From Candidatus Bathyarchaeota archaeon (GTDB taxonomy: Archaea; Thermoproteota; Bathyarchaeia; Bathyarchaeales; Bathycorpusculaceae): a stretch of DNA of 64,000 nt. Positions 42,839-51,865 of this stretch are shown here, in pieces; positions within the stretch are counted from its first letter, which is position 1; every line of letters starts with the position of its first letter. The position numbers and the translations under genes are program-made. The DNA lies in the NCBI GenBank assembly GCA_025059195.1, contig JANXDU010000003.1:21465-85464 (forward strand). Direction: 5' to 3'. The notes below the pieces were generated by a model. That model searched no databases and had not been told where the DNA came from. It saw only the letters and a list, made by a program, of their open reading frames with translations.

Positions 42839-42994
42839 GTGAAATTGATTACGCTTTATCTTCCCGAACCATATATTGAGGCATTAGATCAGCTCGTGAG
42901 TGAGCGACTCTACCCGAACAGGGCTGAGGCAATTCGTGTAGCCATCCGCGACTTGATAAACAATGAGGTTTGGCGGAAGAAGAGGGTCGGCTGA
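42839..42994 (+). CDS. Ribbon-helix-helix regulator, CdrS-like (51 aa)
   Basis: A 51-residue RHH protein from GTG 42839. Beta strand KLITLYLP is followed by helices EPYIEALDQLVSERL and PNRAEAIRVAIRDLINNEV; the PNRAEAIRxAIRDL segment is the hallmark of CdrS and similar archaeal RHH proteins. Its TGA is immediately followed by the ftsZ ATG. In haloarchaea CdrS is cotranscribed with ftsZ2 and controls cell division genes. The same arrangement here is strong context. Its DNA site may be the three boxes upstream. Confidence 0.85.
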   Translation: MKLITLYLPEPYIEALDQLVSERLYPNRAEAIRVAIRDLINNEVWRKKRVG

Positions 42995-44110
42995 ATGCAG
43001 TCAACAACGGGACAGCAGACTTTCCGTTATTCTTGGCAAAGCACTGTTGCTGAGGAAATACGCCCGCCGAGTTTTTGTCGTATGCTTGTGCTCGGCGTAG
43101 GTGGGGCTGGAAATAACGCTGTTTCAAGGCTTATGGAAATGGGCATAGTTGGCGCGGAATGCGTGGCGATCAACACAGATGCTCTTCACTTAAGCATTTC
43201 AAAAGCCCACCGGAAAATCTTGATAGGCGAAAAATTAACAAGGGGTCTGGGGGTGGGCGGAGACCCAAGCCTTGGAAGAGCTGCCATAGAAGAGTCCAAG
43301 AAACGTGTTGAAGATTTACTTACAGGGGCGGATATAGTCTTCATAACAGCTGGCCTAGGTGGTGGAACTGGCACGGGAGCTGCGCCTGTAATAGCCGAAA
43401 TCGCAAAGAGGAAAGGCGCCTTAACCGTTGGTGTAGTCACAACGCCTTTCAGGATTGAGAAGGGTCGCATAGATTATGCGGCTTACGCCTTAACTGAACT
43501 GCGGAGACACTGCGACACCGTCGTGGTTATAGACAACAACAAGCTTGTTCAGCTTGCCCCTCACTTGCCCATAAACGAGGCCTTCAAAGTTGCAGATCAA
43601 GTTTTGGCAAACATGATTAAGGGAATCGTAGAAACCATTTCGGCGCCAAGTCTGATCAACCTTGACTTCGCAGACTTTAAAACCATTGTTAAGCGGGGCG
43701 GGTTAGCAGTTATCGGCATAGGTGAATCCGACGCACCGAATCGAGCAGAGGACGCTGTTAGAAAAGCCTTAAGGAACCCGCTTCTAGACGTTGACTACGC
43801 TGGTGCAAAAGGCGCCCTCATCCATGTTTGCGGCGACGCTCACATGACCATTGAGGAGGCAAACCGCGTTGGCGAAATAGTCACAGAACTAATGGATGAG
43901 AATTCCCTCGTGATTTGGGGTGCCAGGGTAAATCCGGAACTTAACGGCAAAATAAAAGTAACTTTAGTGTTAACTGGTGTTAATTCGCCCTATATTTTGA
44001 GCGGGTTCGGCACAATAGCGCCCCAATTATTCAACTTGGAACCATACGCGGAGCCAGAGAAACCTCTAAACATAGACTTAGGCCTCTACCAGCTTGAAAG
44101 GGATACGTAA
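42995..44110 (+). CDS. ftsZ: Cell division protein FtsZ
   Basis: A 371-residue tubulin homologue with the GTP-binding signature AGLGGGTGTGAAPVIAEI, the N-terminal loop GVGGAGNNAVSRLMEMG, and the T7 loop region LINLDFADFKTI. The C-terminal tail is about 30 residues and ends in an acidic/hydrophobic segment. ATG 42995 follows the RHH stop directly; residues 1-25 are extra to the core. It forms the division ring. No second ftsZ is in the window. Confidence 0.97.
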   Translation: MQSTTGQQTFRYSWQSTVAEEIRPPSFCRMLVLGVGGAGNNAVSRLMEMGIVGAECVAINTDALHLSISKAHRKILIGEKLTRGLGVGGDPSLGRAAIEESKKRVEDLLTGADIVFITAGLGGGTGTGAAPVIAEIAKRKGALTVGVVTTPFRIEKGRIDYAAYALTELRRHCDTVVVIDNNKLVQLAPHLPINEAFKVADQVLANMIKGIVETISAPSLINLDFADFKTIVKRGGLAVIGIGESDAPNRAEDAVRKALRNPLLDVDYAGAKGALIHVCGDAHMTIEEANRVGEIVTELMDENSLVIWGARVNPELNGKIKVTLVLTGVNSPYILSGFGTIAPQLFNLEPYAEPEKPLNIDLGLYQLERDT

Positions 44111-44198
44111 CCCCCAATTTTTTGCAAAAGGCTGATTTGCTTCATTCTTGTTAGGGTAGTTTTATAGCAAAATTTATGGGCATCAATTAAGGCGAACT

Positions 44199-45038
44199 GT
44201 GTGGAGAAAAGGCAAAGTGCCATTAGGAATAGGCCTCATTGGATGCGGCGCCATAGGTGCTATACTGGCAAAAGCTGTAGACGAGGGACGAGCTGGGGAT
44301 GCTTGCTTAGTTGTGGTTTTCGACGAAAACCTCAAGAAGGCTGTGGACTTAGCGCAGAAATTAAAGAGTAAACCCAAAGTCGCCAGAAACTTTAACGAGC
44401 TTATTGAGTGTGAGGATGTGAAATTGGTTGTGGAGGCGGCCTCCCAAGAGGCTGTTAAGGCCTACGCCATTGAAGTATTAAGAGCCGGAAAAGACTTGAT
44501 GGTTATGAGTGTCGGAGCCCTCGTGGACTCAAAGCTGACGAGCGAAATCAACCGTATAGCCAAGGAAAACGGCCGAAAAATCTATGTGCCGTCCGGCGCC
44601 ATCGCCGGACTGGATGGCGTAAAAGCTTCAGCCATCGACAAAATAGAAAAAGTTGTCTTAACTACAAGAAAGCCTTTGAAGGCTTTAAGTGATAATCTCT
44701 ACTTTAAAGAAAAGTTTGGCGGTAAAGTTGAAGAGCTAACTGTCATATACGAGGGGCCTGCACTGGAGGCTTGTAGGCTTTTCCCCGCAAACGTTAACGT
44801 GGCGGCAACCCTGAGTTTGGTGGGCGTAGGCGCAGAGAAAACCGTTGTACGAGTGGTAGCTGATCCAGCGCTTGAAAGAAATGTCCACGAAATTGAGGTT
44901 AAGGGAGAATTCGGCGATCTTGTAGTCCGTGTTGAAAACGTTCCATCTCGAGAAAATCCAAAGACAAGTTATTTGGCTGCTCTTTCAGCTATCGCAACAT
45001 TGAGGAAGATTACAGAACCCATCGTTATTGGAACATGA
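44199..45038 (+). CDS. nadX: L-aspartate dehydrogenase (NadX)
   Basis: A 279-residue protein with Rossmann loop GLIGCGAIGAILAKAVDEGR, the family motif VEAASQEAVKAYAIEVLRAG and the active-site region VPSGAIAGLDGVKAS (histidine/serine-containing in the family), plus ANVNVAATLSL. It oxidises aspartate to iminoaspartate for NAD synthesis by the NadA/NadX route. GTG 44217 is an alternative start. The 3' end overlaps the convergent PHP gene by 54 bases. Confidence 0.93.
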   Translation: MWRKGKVPLGIGLIGCGAIGAILAKAVDEGRAGDACLVVVFDENLKKAVDLAQKLKSKPKVARNFNELIECEDVKLVVEAASQEAVKAYAIEVLRAGKDLMVMSVGALVDSKLTSEINRIAKENGRKIYVPSGAIAGLDGVKASAIDKIEKVVLTTRKPLKALSDNLYFKEKFGGKVEELTVIYEGPALEACRLFPANVNVAATLSLVGVGAEKTVVRVVADPALERNVHEIEVKGEFGDLVVRVENVPSRENPKTSYLAALSAIATLRKITEPIVIGT

Positions 45039-45698
45039 GTCGCTTTTTGCCGGAAACATTTTCAATTTTAAATTTAAAATTTCCCTTTTAAGTTTCAGAC
45101 TCAAGGGTGTCGGTTTGCCAAAGGGTTCGCAAAGTCCGTTTTTTATGGCTTTAGCCACCCCATCACAGTCAAATTCAGTTTCCACTATAGTGTATGCTGT
45201 GCCTATTTCTGGAGCGTAATGGGCGTCGCTTCCGGCCACTTGAGGCAAGCCAAGCTTGTTGGCTATTTCCCGCGCCTTTTCGATAGAGCGTTTGAATGGA
45301 AAAGCTGAAGCATTTATTACTTCAACAGCGTCGAATTTTCGGCTGGTTTTCTGTCCCAGACTCGCCTTTAAGACGGCTTTGGGATGACATGCGACGGCTA
45401 ACCCTCCCAGCTCGTGGATTTTGTCCACAGTTTCTTCTACGCTTAGATTTTTCGGCACCGTCTCTTGGAGGTTAAGCCCAATTATGTGACCGTTTAGACT
45501 TGAAACTTCTGTGCCCGGTATTATGAGGAAATCCTTAACCTTCTTCACCATTTTTAGTGCAGCATCTACCCTATCATGGTCGGTGATGGCGACACCGTTT
45601 AAACCCGCCTTTTTTGCGTAAAAAACTAGCTCTTGTGGTTTAATTAGTCCGTCGTAGGAGTAGCATGTGTGCACGTGGAGGTCGACTTTGACTTTCAA
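44985..45698 (-). CDS. PHP-domain phosphoesterase
   Basis: A 237-residue PHP protein with the metal motifs DLHVHTCYSYDGL, TDHDRV, GTEVSS, CHP and GSDAH. This family hydrolyses phosphodiesters or phosphorylated sugars. The final 25 residues, cysteine- and serine-rich, lie in the overlap with nadX and look dispensable. Its start overlaps the MetRS 3' end by four bases, so the two are cotranscribed. Confidence 0.9.
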   Translation of the reverse strand: MKVKVDLHVHTCYSYDGLIKPQELVFYAKKAGLNGVAITDHDRVDAALKMVKKVKDFLIIPGTEVSSLNGHIIGLNLQETVPKNLSVEETVDKIHELGGLAVACHPKAVLKASLGQKTSRKFDAVEVINASAFPFKRSIEKAREIANKLGLPQVAGSDAHYAPEIGTAYTIVETEFDCDGVAKAIKNGLCEPFGKPTPLSLKLKREILNLKLKMFPAKSDSCSNNDGFCNLPQCCDS

Positions 45699-47398
45699 AG
45701 TTTTCCCTTCGCCGCTGTCTTTCTAACTTTTTCCAGCATTTCATCAAGCTTCTTTTCATCAGCCTCTATCTTACGGAACAACGGTTTAGCCTCAGCTATT
45801 TTGTGGCCCACCGGTAGAGGTTTTAGGGCTTCCGTCCACTTTTGCTGGTGGACACTTCCGGGCAAGTTTAGGGTTTTCCAGAGCTCCTCCGCCGTGAAAG
45901 GAATTATTGGAGCGGAGGCTATGGCTAAGGCTTTTACAATCTGGACAGCCACGTGCATGGTCGTGGCGGCTTTGGCTTTATCATGTTTTATAAGGTTCCA
46001 AGGCTCCCTTTCGTTGAGATACTGGTTTCCAAGTCTTCCAATGCTTATGACACCGCTTGTCGCGGCTTGAAGTCTACACGCTTCAAAGTCTTCGGCTATT
46101 CTGTCCAAGTGCTCTTTAAGGCTTATGAGTGCTTGCTCGTCTTCTGCGTTCAATGCGCCGGGTTCTGGAATTTGACTGTTGAAGTGTCTGTTTATGAAGG
46201 ATAATGTTCGGTGGACAAAGTTTCCAAAAGTGTCGTTTAGGTCTGCGTTAATTTTTTCCACGAAGATTTCCCATGAAAAGTTCGAGTCCTTTGTTTCTGG
46301 ACGAGTGGCTATTAGAAAGTAGCGCCAGTAATCCGGCGGGAAAAGCTCCAAGGCTTCATCTATCCAAATACCTATCCTTAGGCTTTTCGAGGCTTTTTCG
46401 CCCTTGAACTGGAGAAACTCCGTGGCTGAAACGTTCCAGGGCAAATTGTAATCCTCGTGGGAAGCCAAGAGAAGGGCTGGTAGAATAATCGTGTGAAAGG
46501 GAATATTATCCTTCCCAATAAAGTATAAAGTCTTGGTATCCTTGTTGAACCAGTAGGTCTTCCAGCCTTCGGGGTCTCCGCGGTTTCTGAAATACTCTAT
46601 AGTGGCTGAAACATAGCCCAAAACAGCTTCAACCCAAACATAAATGGTTTTGCCTTCGGCGCCTGGAAACGGGGCTGGAATGCCCCAGCTGACATCCCGC
46701 GTGACCGCCCTTGCTTTTAAGCCTTCTTTTATGAGGTTTAGGCTGAAGTTTTTGGCGTTAGCTGGCAGCTGCTTGTTTTCGCTTATGTACTGGGCTAGCT
46801 TTTCTGCGAACTTTGCAAGGTCGAAATACCAGTGCTTTGTTTTTCTGACGACTGGTTTGCCCTTGCATATCACACAATAGGGCTCCATCAGAACGGTGGG
46901 TTCTAATAGTCTGCCACAGGCGTCGCACTGGTCTCCACGGGCTGGCGAATGCCCACAATAGGGGCATTTGCCTTCAACAAACCGGTCGGGCAGAAAGCGC
47001 TCGCACTTCTCGCAGTAGAGCATTTCGGTTTCTTGGGTGAAGATGTAGCCGTTGTTATAAATCTTCATTAAGTGTTGTTGGACAAATTCTTTGTGTACGG
47101 GGCTTTCAGTTCGCGTGTAATTGTCGAAGGATATCCCCCACTTTTTGAAGAGTTCGGCAACCCTTGCGTGGTTTTTGTCCGTCAAATCCTTTGGTTTTAC
47201 GCCAAGCCTTATGGCTTCCACTTCTATGGGGGTTCCATGCTCGTCGGAGCCGCTTACCATAACAACTTCTTCGCCTTTCAACCGATAATAGCGGGCGACA
47301 ACGTCCGCTGAAAGTACAGAGCCTACCAAGTTACCAATATGCGGGGTCACGTTTATGTAGGGCCAAGCGGATGTGACTAAAACTTTTCCGAGTTCCGT
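45695..47398 (-). CDS. metG: Methionyl-tRNA synthetase, canonical start missing
   Basis: Class I synthetase with PHIGN (HIGH motif), the zinc-knuckle CEKC...CPYCG/CDAC...CVIC insert, WGIPAPFPG and FKGEKASKSLRIG (KMSKS-like). The frame from GTG 47350 begins too late: the conserved first strand KVLVTSAWPYINVTPHIGN lies upstream in frame, but no ATG, GTG or TTG precedes it. Candidates are ACG 47398, CTC 47392 (seven bases after GGGGGTG), or GTG 47402 in another frame joined by removing one base of the TTTT run at 47384. An essential gene, so the sequence or the start rule needs checking. No C-terminal EMAP-like domain. Confidence 0.93.
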   Translation of the reverse strand, partial: TELGKVLVTSAWPYINVTPHIGNLVGSVLSADVVARYYRLKGEEVVMVSGSDEHGTPIEVEAIRLGVKPKDLTDKNHARVAELFKKWGISFDNYTRTESPVHKEFVQQHLMKIYNNGYIFTQETEMLYCEKCERFLPDRFVEGKCPYCGHSPARGDQCDACGRLLEPTVLMEPYCVICKGKPVVRKTKHWYFDLAKFAEKLAQYISENKQLPANAKNFSLNLIKEGLKARAVTRDVSWGIPAPFPGAEGKTIYVWVEAVLGYVSATIEYFRNRGDPEGWKTYWFNKDTKTLYFIGKDNIPFHTIILPALLLASHEDYNLPWNVSATEFLQFKGEKASKSLRIGIWIDEALELFPPDYWRYFLIATRPETKDSNFSWEIFVEKINADLNDTFGNFVHRTLSFINRHFNSQIPEPGALNAEDEQALISLKEHLDRIAEDFEACRLQAATSGVISIGRLGNQYLNEREPWNLIKHDKAKAATTMHVAVQIVKALAIASAPIIPFTAEELWKTLNLPGSVHQQKWTEALKPLPVGHKIAEAKPLFRKIEADEKKLDEMLEKVRKTAAKGKL

Positions 47399-47483
47399 AC
47401 ACCCCCAGTGGCTTAGGTGTTTAAGGCTAAATATGAGGATTACAGAACATGCTTAAAAACTGAATGGAAAAATGAGGGATTGG

Positions 47484-48068
47484 CTATTCTGTTTTCTCCA
47501 GTTCGCCTTCCAAAACCACTTTCGGCCTCCGCACGGAAAGGAATATTGTGGCAGCCAAAATTATTGTGCAAACAATCACCAGCACCGCCTGCAAGGTAAC
47601 CAATGTTAAGAGTTTGTCCATGTTCTCTACCGAGCGATAGGACGGTTTTACAACCTCCAATGGGATGTCGCTCGTGCGCCTGTAAACGGAAGGGCCAATA
47701 GTGTACACGATTACAACTTCAATATCGCCTCCCAGCGCTCTGCCGTCAGGTGGCACGGTAAACGTGTAAGTCTTGCTCCAGTTTTTTCCCGTGGATAAAA
47801 CGGCATCTATGTTTTTCTCGGTGTAGTCTCCGCCCCACACAGGCGAATACCACGGGCAGTAAATTGTCACGTTTTTGAGAACAACCTCGTCTGGACCGTG
47901 GTTGTAAACCCAAAACTTTAAAGTTACTGTCTCGCTGGGTAAGTATTGAAGTTTATCCGTGTAACCGTAAACTCTAACGTCGGCCGCGCACTCCACTGGG
48001 CGGGTTGATGCTGACGCCGCAATTGCCAGCACTGCCAAAACCAAGGACAACAGAATTTTCTTTTCCAA
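47484..48068 (-). CDS. Secreted membrane-anchored beta-sandwich protein
   Basis: About 194 residues from TTG 48068 (GGTGATTAC upstream): signal peptide LEKKILLSLVLAVLAIAASA, one Ig-like extracellular domain (ETVTLKFWVYNHGPDEVVLK) with N-glycosylation sites, then a C-terminal membrane helix (LQAVLVIVCTIILAATIFLS) and a basic tail. Same architecture as the protein at 17625 without the coiled coil. Probably a surface or envelope protein. Confidence 0.75.
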   Translation of the reverse strand: MEKKILLSLVLAVLAIAASASTRPVECAADVRVYGYTDKLQYLPSETVTLKFWVYNHGPDEVVLKNVTIYCPWYSPVWGGDYTEKNIDAVLSTGKNWSKTYTFTVPPDGRALGGDIEVVIVYTIGPSVYRRTSDIPLEVVKPSYRSVENMDKLLTLVTLQAVLVIVCTIILAATIFLSVRRPKVVLEGELEKTE

Positions 48069-48142
48069 GTAATCACCGGAGTTAGAATATTTAATTGGCT
48101 GGTTTTTAAAACTTGTTGCGTTTACATCTAACTTTACCATTC

Positions 48143-49366
48143 TTATTCAGATTCCGACATCCGCTTTAGAAGGGCCAGCATTTCTGAAATAGACGCATCT
48201 GTCTTTACACCTTTCGGATTGAAATGCGTTAAAAGAGCCTCAAAACCTTCCTTTCTCAAAGTTTCAACGACTACTCTGACAGGTGGTACTGGTAAACGTG
48301 TTTTGCTGCATATTTTGTCCAAAACATAGTAGGTGGGTGGAGCGGAGGCTTCAGCCTTCACCAGCGCCAAAATTTTTTGGGTTCTCTTTTTTGATTTGAA
48401 AAGCCTTTTCTCGGCTTCTTTCTCCATTAAAGTGCAGAAGTTTTCGTCGGCTATTTTTCCAAGCCACAAAGGTCCAGCGTAATCCATTTTTGAACCGCAG
48501 TTTGGACATTTGCCGTCTCGTCCAAGTAAAGCGTTTTTGTTCATGGTCTCTCTGTGAAAGCAGCTGAAGCAGTGGAGAATGTAACCCAACTTTTTAAGGC
48601 TGTCGTCCGCTTCTTTTGCGCCATGCTTTAAGGCGACGTAAACGCGCACATAATGATCGGTGCTGTGACTGAAAAGCGGCGTTAAGCCAATCTCGTGCTT
48701 CGCTGCCGTGGTTACTGCGCATCCAACAACAAGCCTTAAGGCTATTTCGTGGCAATACTCTGTGCGGAGGGGTTTTCCACCATACTTGCGCATACACGCC
48801 TTAGGGTGCACCCCGCACAAGGGCGCCATGTCTGTGGCGGTTAAAGCTAGCAATCCACCGTCCCGAGCTGCTCTTATGGCGGAGTCCATAAAAGGCGTTG
48901 GAGAACCGAAGGGGTCCACATCGACGGCGTCAAACCTTTTGTGGGGCGCGGCGTGCCAAGCCAAGAGAAGGTTCGCGTCCATGTTTTTGACGGTTACTCG
49001 TCCGCTAAGCCCATTCAGTTCCACGTTATATTTTGCCAGTCTGTAAGCCTTCTTGTTTATGTCGTTTATCACAACCTTCTTTACGCCCTCCACCTCCCGT
49101 GCAAAACGTATCCCCCTAACACCACAACCCGCCAGAGGCTCGCATACGGAGATTTCCCGTTTTAAGGTTCGCTGATACGCCTGTAAAGCTAGGATGGCGA
49201 CGTCTCGGTTTAACTCCATGATTGGATTGTAGAAAACAGGCGCCTTTGAGGGGGCGTACTCGCCGGGTTTTTCCACAAAAGCTGAAAGTTTTGGGACAAG
49301 CACTTGCGCTTGTCCTTCTTTAATTGTTTCTGTTGGAAAATCAATTTTGGTTATTGCTTTATTCAT
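48143..49366 (-). CDS. trm1: tRNA (guanine26-N2)-dimethyltransferase Trm1
   Basis: 407 residues with SAM-binding EPLAGCGVRGIRFAREVEG, the NPF-like catalytic motif VDPFGSPTPFMDSA and a zinc ribbon CFSCFHRE...CPNCGSKM. It dimethylates G26 of tRNA. ATG 49366 overlaps the MarC stop (ATGA), so I prefer it to ATG 49384. Operon: MarC, Trm1, then possibly the secreted protein. Confidence 0.95.
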   Translation of the reverse strand: MNKAITKIDFPTETIKEGQAQVLVPKLSAFVEKPGEYAPSKAPVFYNPIMELNRDVAILALQAYQRTLKREISVCEPLAGCGVRGIRFAREVEGVKKVVINDINKKAYRLAKYNVELNGLSGRVTVKNMDANLLLAWHAAPHKRFDAVDVDPFGSPTPFMDSAIRAARDGGLLALTATDMAPLCGVHPKACMRKYGGKPLRTEYCHEIALRLVVGCAVTTAAKHEIGLTPLFSHSTDHYVRVYVALKHGAKEADDSLKKLGYILHCFSCFHRETMNKNALLGRDGKCPNCGSKMDYAGPLWLGKIADENFCTLMEKEAEKRLFKSKKRTQKILALVKAEASAPPTYYVLDKICSKTRLPVPPVRVVVETLRKEGFEALLTHFNPKGVKTDASISEMLALLKRMSESE

Positions 49367-50130
49367 GCCTTTGCTATGCCCCATTCTAGCAGGGCGGAAT
49401 GTATCATCTGTGAGGCTATGGCCGCTAATATGACCGCCATGATGCGGCTCGCCGCTTGGACGCCGTTATTACCTATGGCAGAAACAAGTAGAGGCGCGAA
49501 ACGAAGCGTGAGATAAACGCCTACAGCGGCGATTAAGCCGCCTGTTAAAACGTTGACTATAGCGTGAGTGCTGGACAAAACAATCAAAGTGGTCAGCGTT
49601 CCGGGCCCCACGAGGAGCGGTGTGGCTAAAGGCACAACTGCCGCCTGTCTTATGTCTATGGTTTTTGACCTTGACATTCCGCCAAGCATGTCTATGGCGA
49701 GAATGAGTAGCAATATTCCTCCGCCGAAACGGAAGTTTGTGACGGAAACGTCGAGGGCTTTCAGTATGAATGGCCCAAATAGTGTGAAGGTTAATAGCAG
49801 CGCCATGACAATCATTGTAGTGGTGCTTGTTATTTTGAGCCTTTCATCATCTTTGAGTTTTCCCGTGTAAATGAGGAATGTTGGAATTGTACTTATGGGG
49901 TTCATTATCGTGAAAAGTTGGATGGATATGTTCAGGATTGCGGCGGGGTCTATTTGAACCCACTCTTTTAAGCCGCCAACCGTAAAGCGGAAGGAAGTCA
50001 AGAAAACCAGCAGGATTATGGTTAACAGTAGGGCTAGCCTAAAGACTTTGCCATGTCTGCGGACTATCCAATCACTTAACTGTTTCTCAAAGGATGAAAC
50101 CAAACCCTCGTGTTCCTTTTCGCTGCCCAT
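49363..50130 (-). CDS. MarC family integral membrane protein
   Basis: 255 residues with six membrane helices and the MarC motifs NPISTIPTFLIYT and PLATPLLVGPGTLTTLIVL. An extra cytoplasmic N-terminus of about 30 residues precedes the first helix. The family has no proven transport function. Stop overlaps the Trm1 start, so translation is coupled. Confidence 0.92.
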   Translation of the reverse strand: MGSEKEHEGLVSSFEKQLSDWIVRRHGKVFRLALLLTIILLVFLTSFRFTVGGLKEWVQIDPAAILNISIQLFTIMNPISTIPTFLIYTGKLKDDERLKITSTTTMIVMALLLTFTLFGPFILKALDVSVTNFRFGGGILLLILAIDMLGGMSRSKTIDIRQAAVVPLATPLLVGPGTLTTLIVLSSTHAIVNVLTGGLIAAVGVYLTLRFAPLLVSAIGNNGVQAASRIMAVILAAIASQMIHSALLEWGIAKA

Positions 50131-50267
50131 TTAGCTTTTAACCAGCCGACTGCATGGACTTTTAATTAATTTTTCGAAGAACTTTGAATATTAGACTTCT
50201 GGTTGGTTTATGGCGCACTAAAATCTTTTAGCTTAGTTAAAATAATGCATATGCAAGGGTGTTAAAA

Positions 50268-51116
50268 ATGAAAGCTTTCATTTCAGTCGATTTAGAGGGC
50301 ATGCCCTACATTGTGGCGCCAAGCCACTTAAACCTAAAAGGCGCCTTATATGAAGAGGCGAGGAAAGTGGCCACAAAAATAACGCTTGTAGTGGCGGATG
50401 AGCTGCACAAGGGAGGCTTCACAGAGGTGTTGGTGGCGGACAGCCATGGGCCGATGGTTAACCTTCACGTGGAAGATTTGCCCGAATACGTGGAACTCAT
50501 TCGGGGTTTTCCACGACCGTTAAGCATGGTGGCAGGCGTTGAAGGGTGTGCTGCCGCCGTTTTCTTGGGTTATCATGCCAAGTTTGGAACAGCCAAATCC
50601 ACCTTCGACCACACTTACAGCGGTGGAAGTGTAAGAAAGTTGGAGGTTAATGACGTTGAGGTCAGCGAGTTCATGCTGAACGCCTACGTTGCTGGCGAGC
50701 TAGGTGTTCCAGCGATAATGGTGGCTGGGGAAGCCCAGCTTTTAAAGGATGACGTTGAAAAGTGGGCGCCGTGGGCTGAAACCGTCGCCCTTAAAGACTC
50801 TTTAAGCCGAGTTGCTGCTAGAAGCCCAAGCATGGCTAAAATCGAGAAACAGTTGAGAGAATCTGTGAAAAAGGCGGTGGCAAAGCTTGAAGCCAAAGAG
50901 GCCAAACCCCTTATCGCCAAAAACCCCGTCAACATGCGGGTAACATTCCTCGTAAGCCATTTTGCCGATGTGGCGGCGCTGCTTCCAACCGCTAGAAGGG
51001 TTGACGCCTTAACAGTGGAGTATACGGCTCAAAGCATGAATGAAGCCTACAAAACCTTTGAACTGCTCGTGCTCGCCGCCAGTGGAGTCACTGCGCTCCT
51101 AACACAGCAATCGTAA
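50268..51116 (+). CDS. M55 family D-aminopeptidase (DppA-like)
   Basis: About 282 residues with the zinc motif SVDLEGMPY (S-x-D-x-E-G), ADSHGPM, GYHAKFG and the DHTYSG loop. M55 peptidases cut D-amino acid peptides and are widespread in archaea, where cell-wall recycling is not needed; the substrate is therefore uncertain. An upstream GTG at 50259 is possible, but ATG 50268 has GGGTG spaced six bases. Confidence 0.9.
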   Translation: MKAFISVDLEGMPYIVAPSHLNLKGALYEEARKVATKITLVVADELHKGGFTEVLVADSHGPMVNLHVEDLPEYVELIRGFPRPLSMVAGVEGCAAAVFLGYHAKFGTAKSTFDHTYSGGSVRKLEVNDVEVSEFMLNAYVAGELGVPAIMVAGEAQLLKDDVEKWAPWAETVALKDSLSRVAARSPSMAKIEKQLRESVKKAVAKLEAKEAKPLIAKNPVNMRVTFLVSHFADVAALLPTARRVDALTVEYTAQSMNEAYKTFELLVLAASGVTALLTQQS

Positions 51117-51127
51117 AGGCGAAAAGC

Positions 51128-51706
51128 TTGCCTAAACGTGTACTTCTGTTGACTGGTAGCCCGGGTGTTGGAAAAACAACACTGTTGCTGAAAGTTATCG
51201 AAGCGTTGAAGTCCAGAGGCTACAGCGTCGGCGGAGTAGTAAGCCGCGAATTTAGAACGAGCGGAACCCGCATAGGTTTCGAAATTATAGATTTAGCCAG
51301 CGGCAAACGGGGATGGCTTGCCCACGTAAAACAGAAAACAGGTCCACGGTTGGGTAAATACCGCGTAAACCTTTCTGACTTAGACGATGTAGGCGTTGAA
51401 GCAATTTTAAAAGCTATAAAAGAATGCGACGTTATCGTTATAGATGAAATCGGCCCCATGGAGCTTTTCTCGGAAAAATTTAGAAAAGCAGTTCAAGAGG
51501 CTGTTGAAAGCGGCAAACTCGTTTTGGGTGTAGTTCATTGGAGAGCCCGAGACAAACTTGTGGATGCCGTGAAAACGCGTCAAGACGCGGAATTATTCAC
51601 CGTCACATTTGAAAATCGCGGTAGACTTCATCAAATCGTTGTAGATGAGGCTTTACGTTTTTTGGTGGAAACAGCAAATAAAACACTGGCAAGAACTGGC
51701 AAGTAA
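51128..51706 (+). CDS. THEP1 family nucleoside-triphosphatase
   Basis: 192 residues with P-loop LLTGSPGVGKTTLLLKVIE, VSREFRTSGTRIGFEIIDL and Walker B VIVIDEIGPMEL. Members hydrolyse NTPs and are suggested to act in RNA/nucleotide metabolism. It follows the M55 gene by 11 bases. Confidence 0.93.
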   Translation: MPKRVLLLTGSPGVGKTTLLLKVIEALKSRGYSVGGVVSREFRTSGTRIGFEIIDLASGKRGWLAHVKQKTGPRLGKYRVNLSDLDDVGVEAILKAIKECDVIVIDEIGPMELFSEKFRKAVQEAVESGKLVLGVVHWRARDKLVDAVKTRQDAELFTVTFENRGRLHQIVVDEALRFLVETANKTLARTGK

Positions 51707-51865
51707 AAACGTCGCTATATGGATTGCTTTTCCTATGTCGCCTACAAGTTTCACATATGAACAACATATTAAATCGCGGTGCCCCTTATCCATGTAACGC
51801 CAAAGCCTCAACCTAAAAACCTTTAACAGACAAAAGCCAAATATCCGTAGGCGAAGGTTTCGTGA

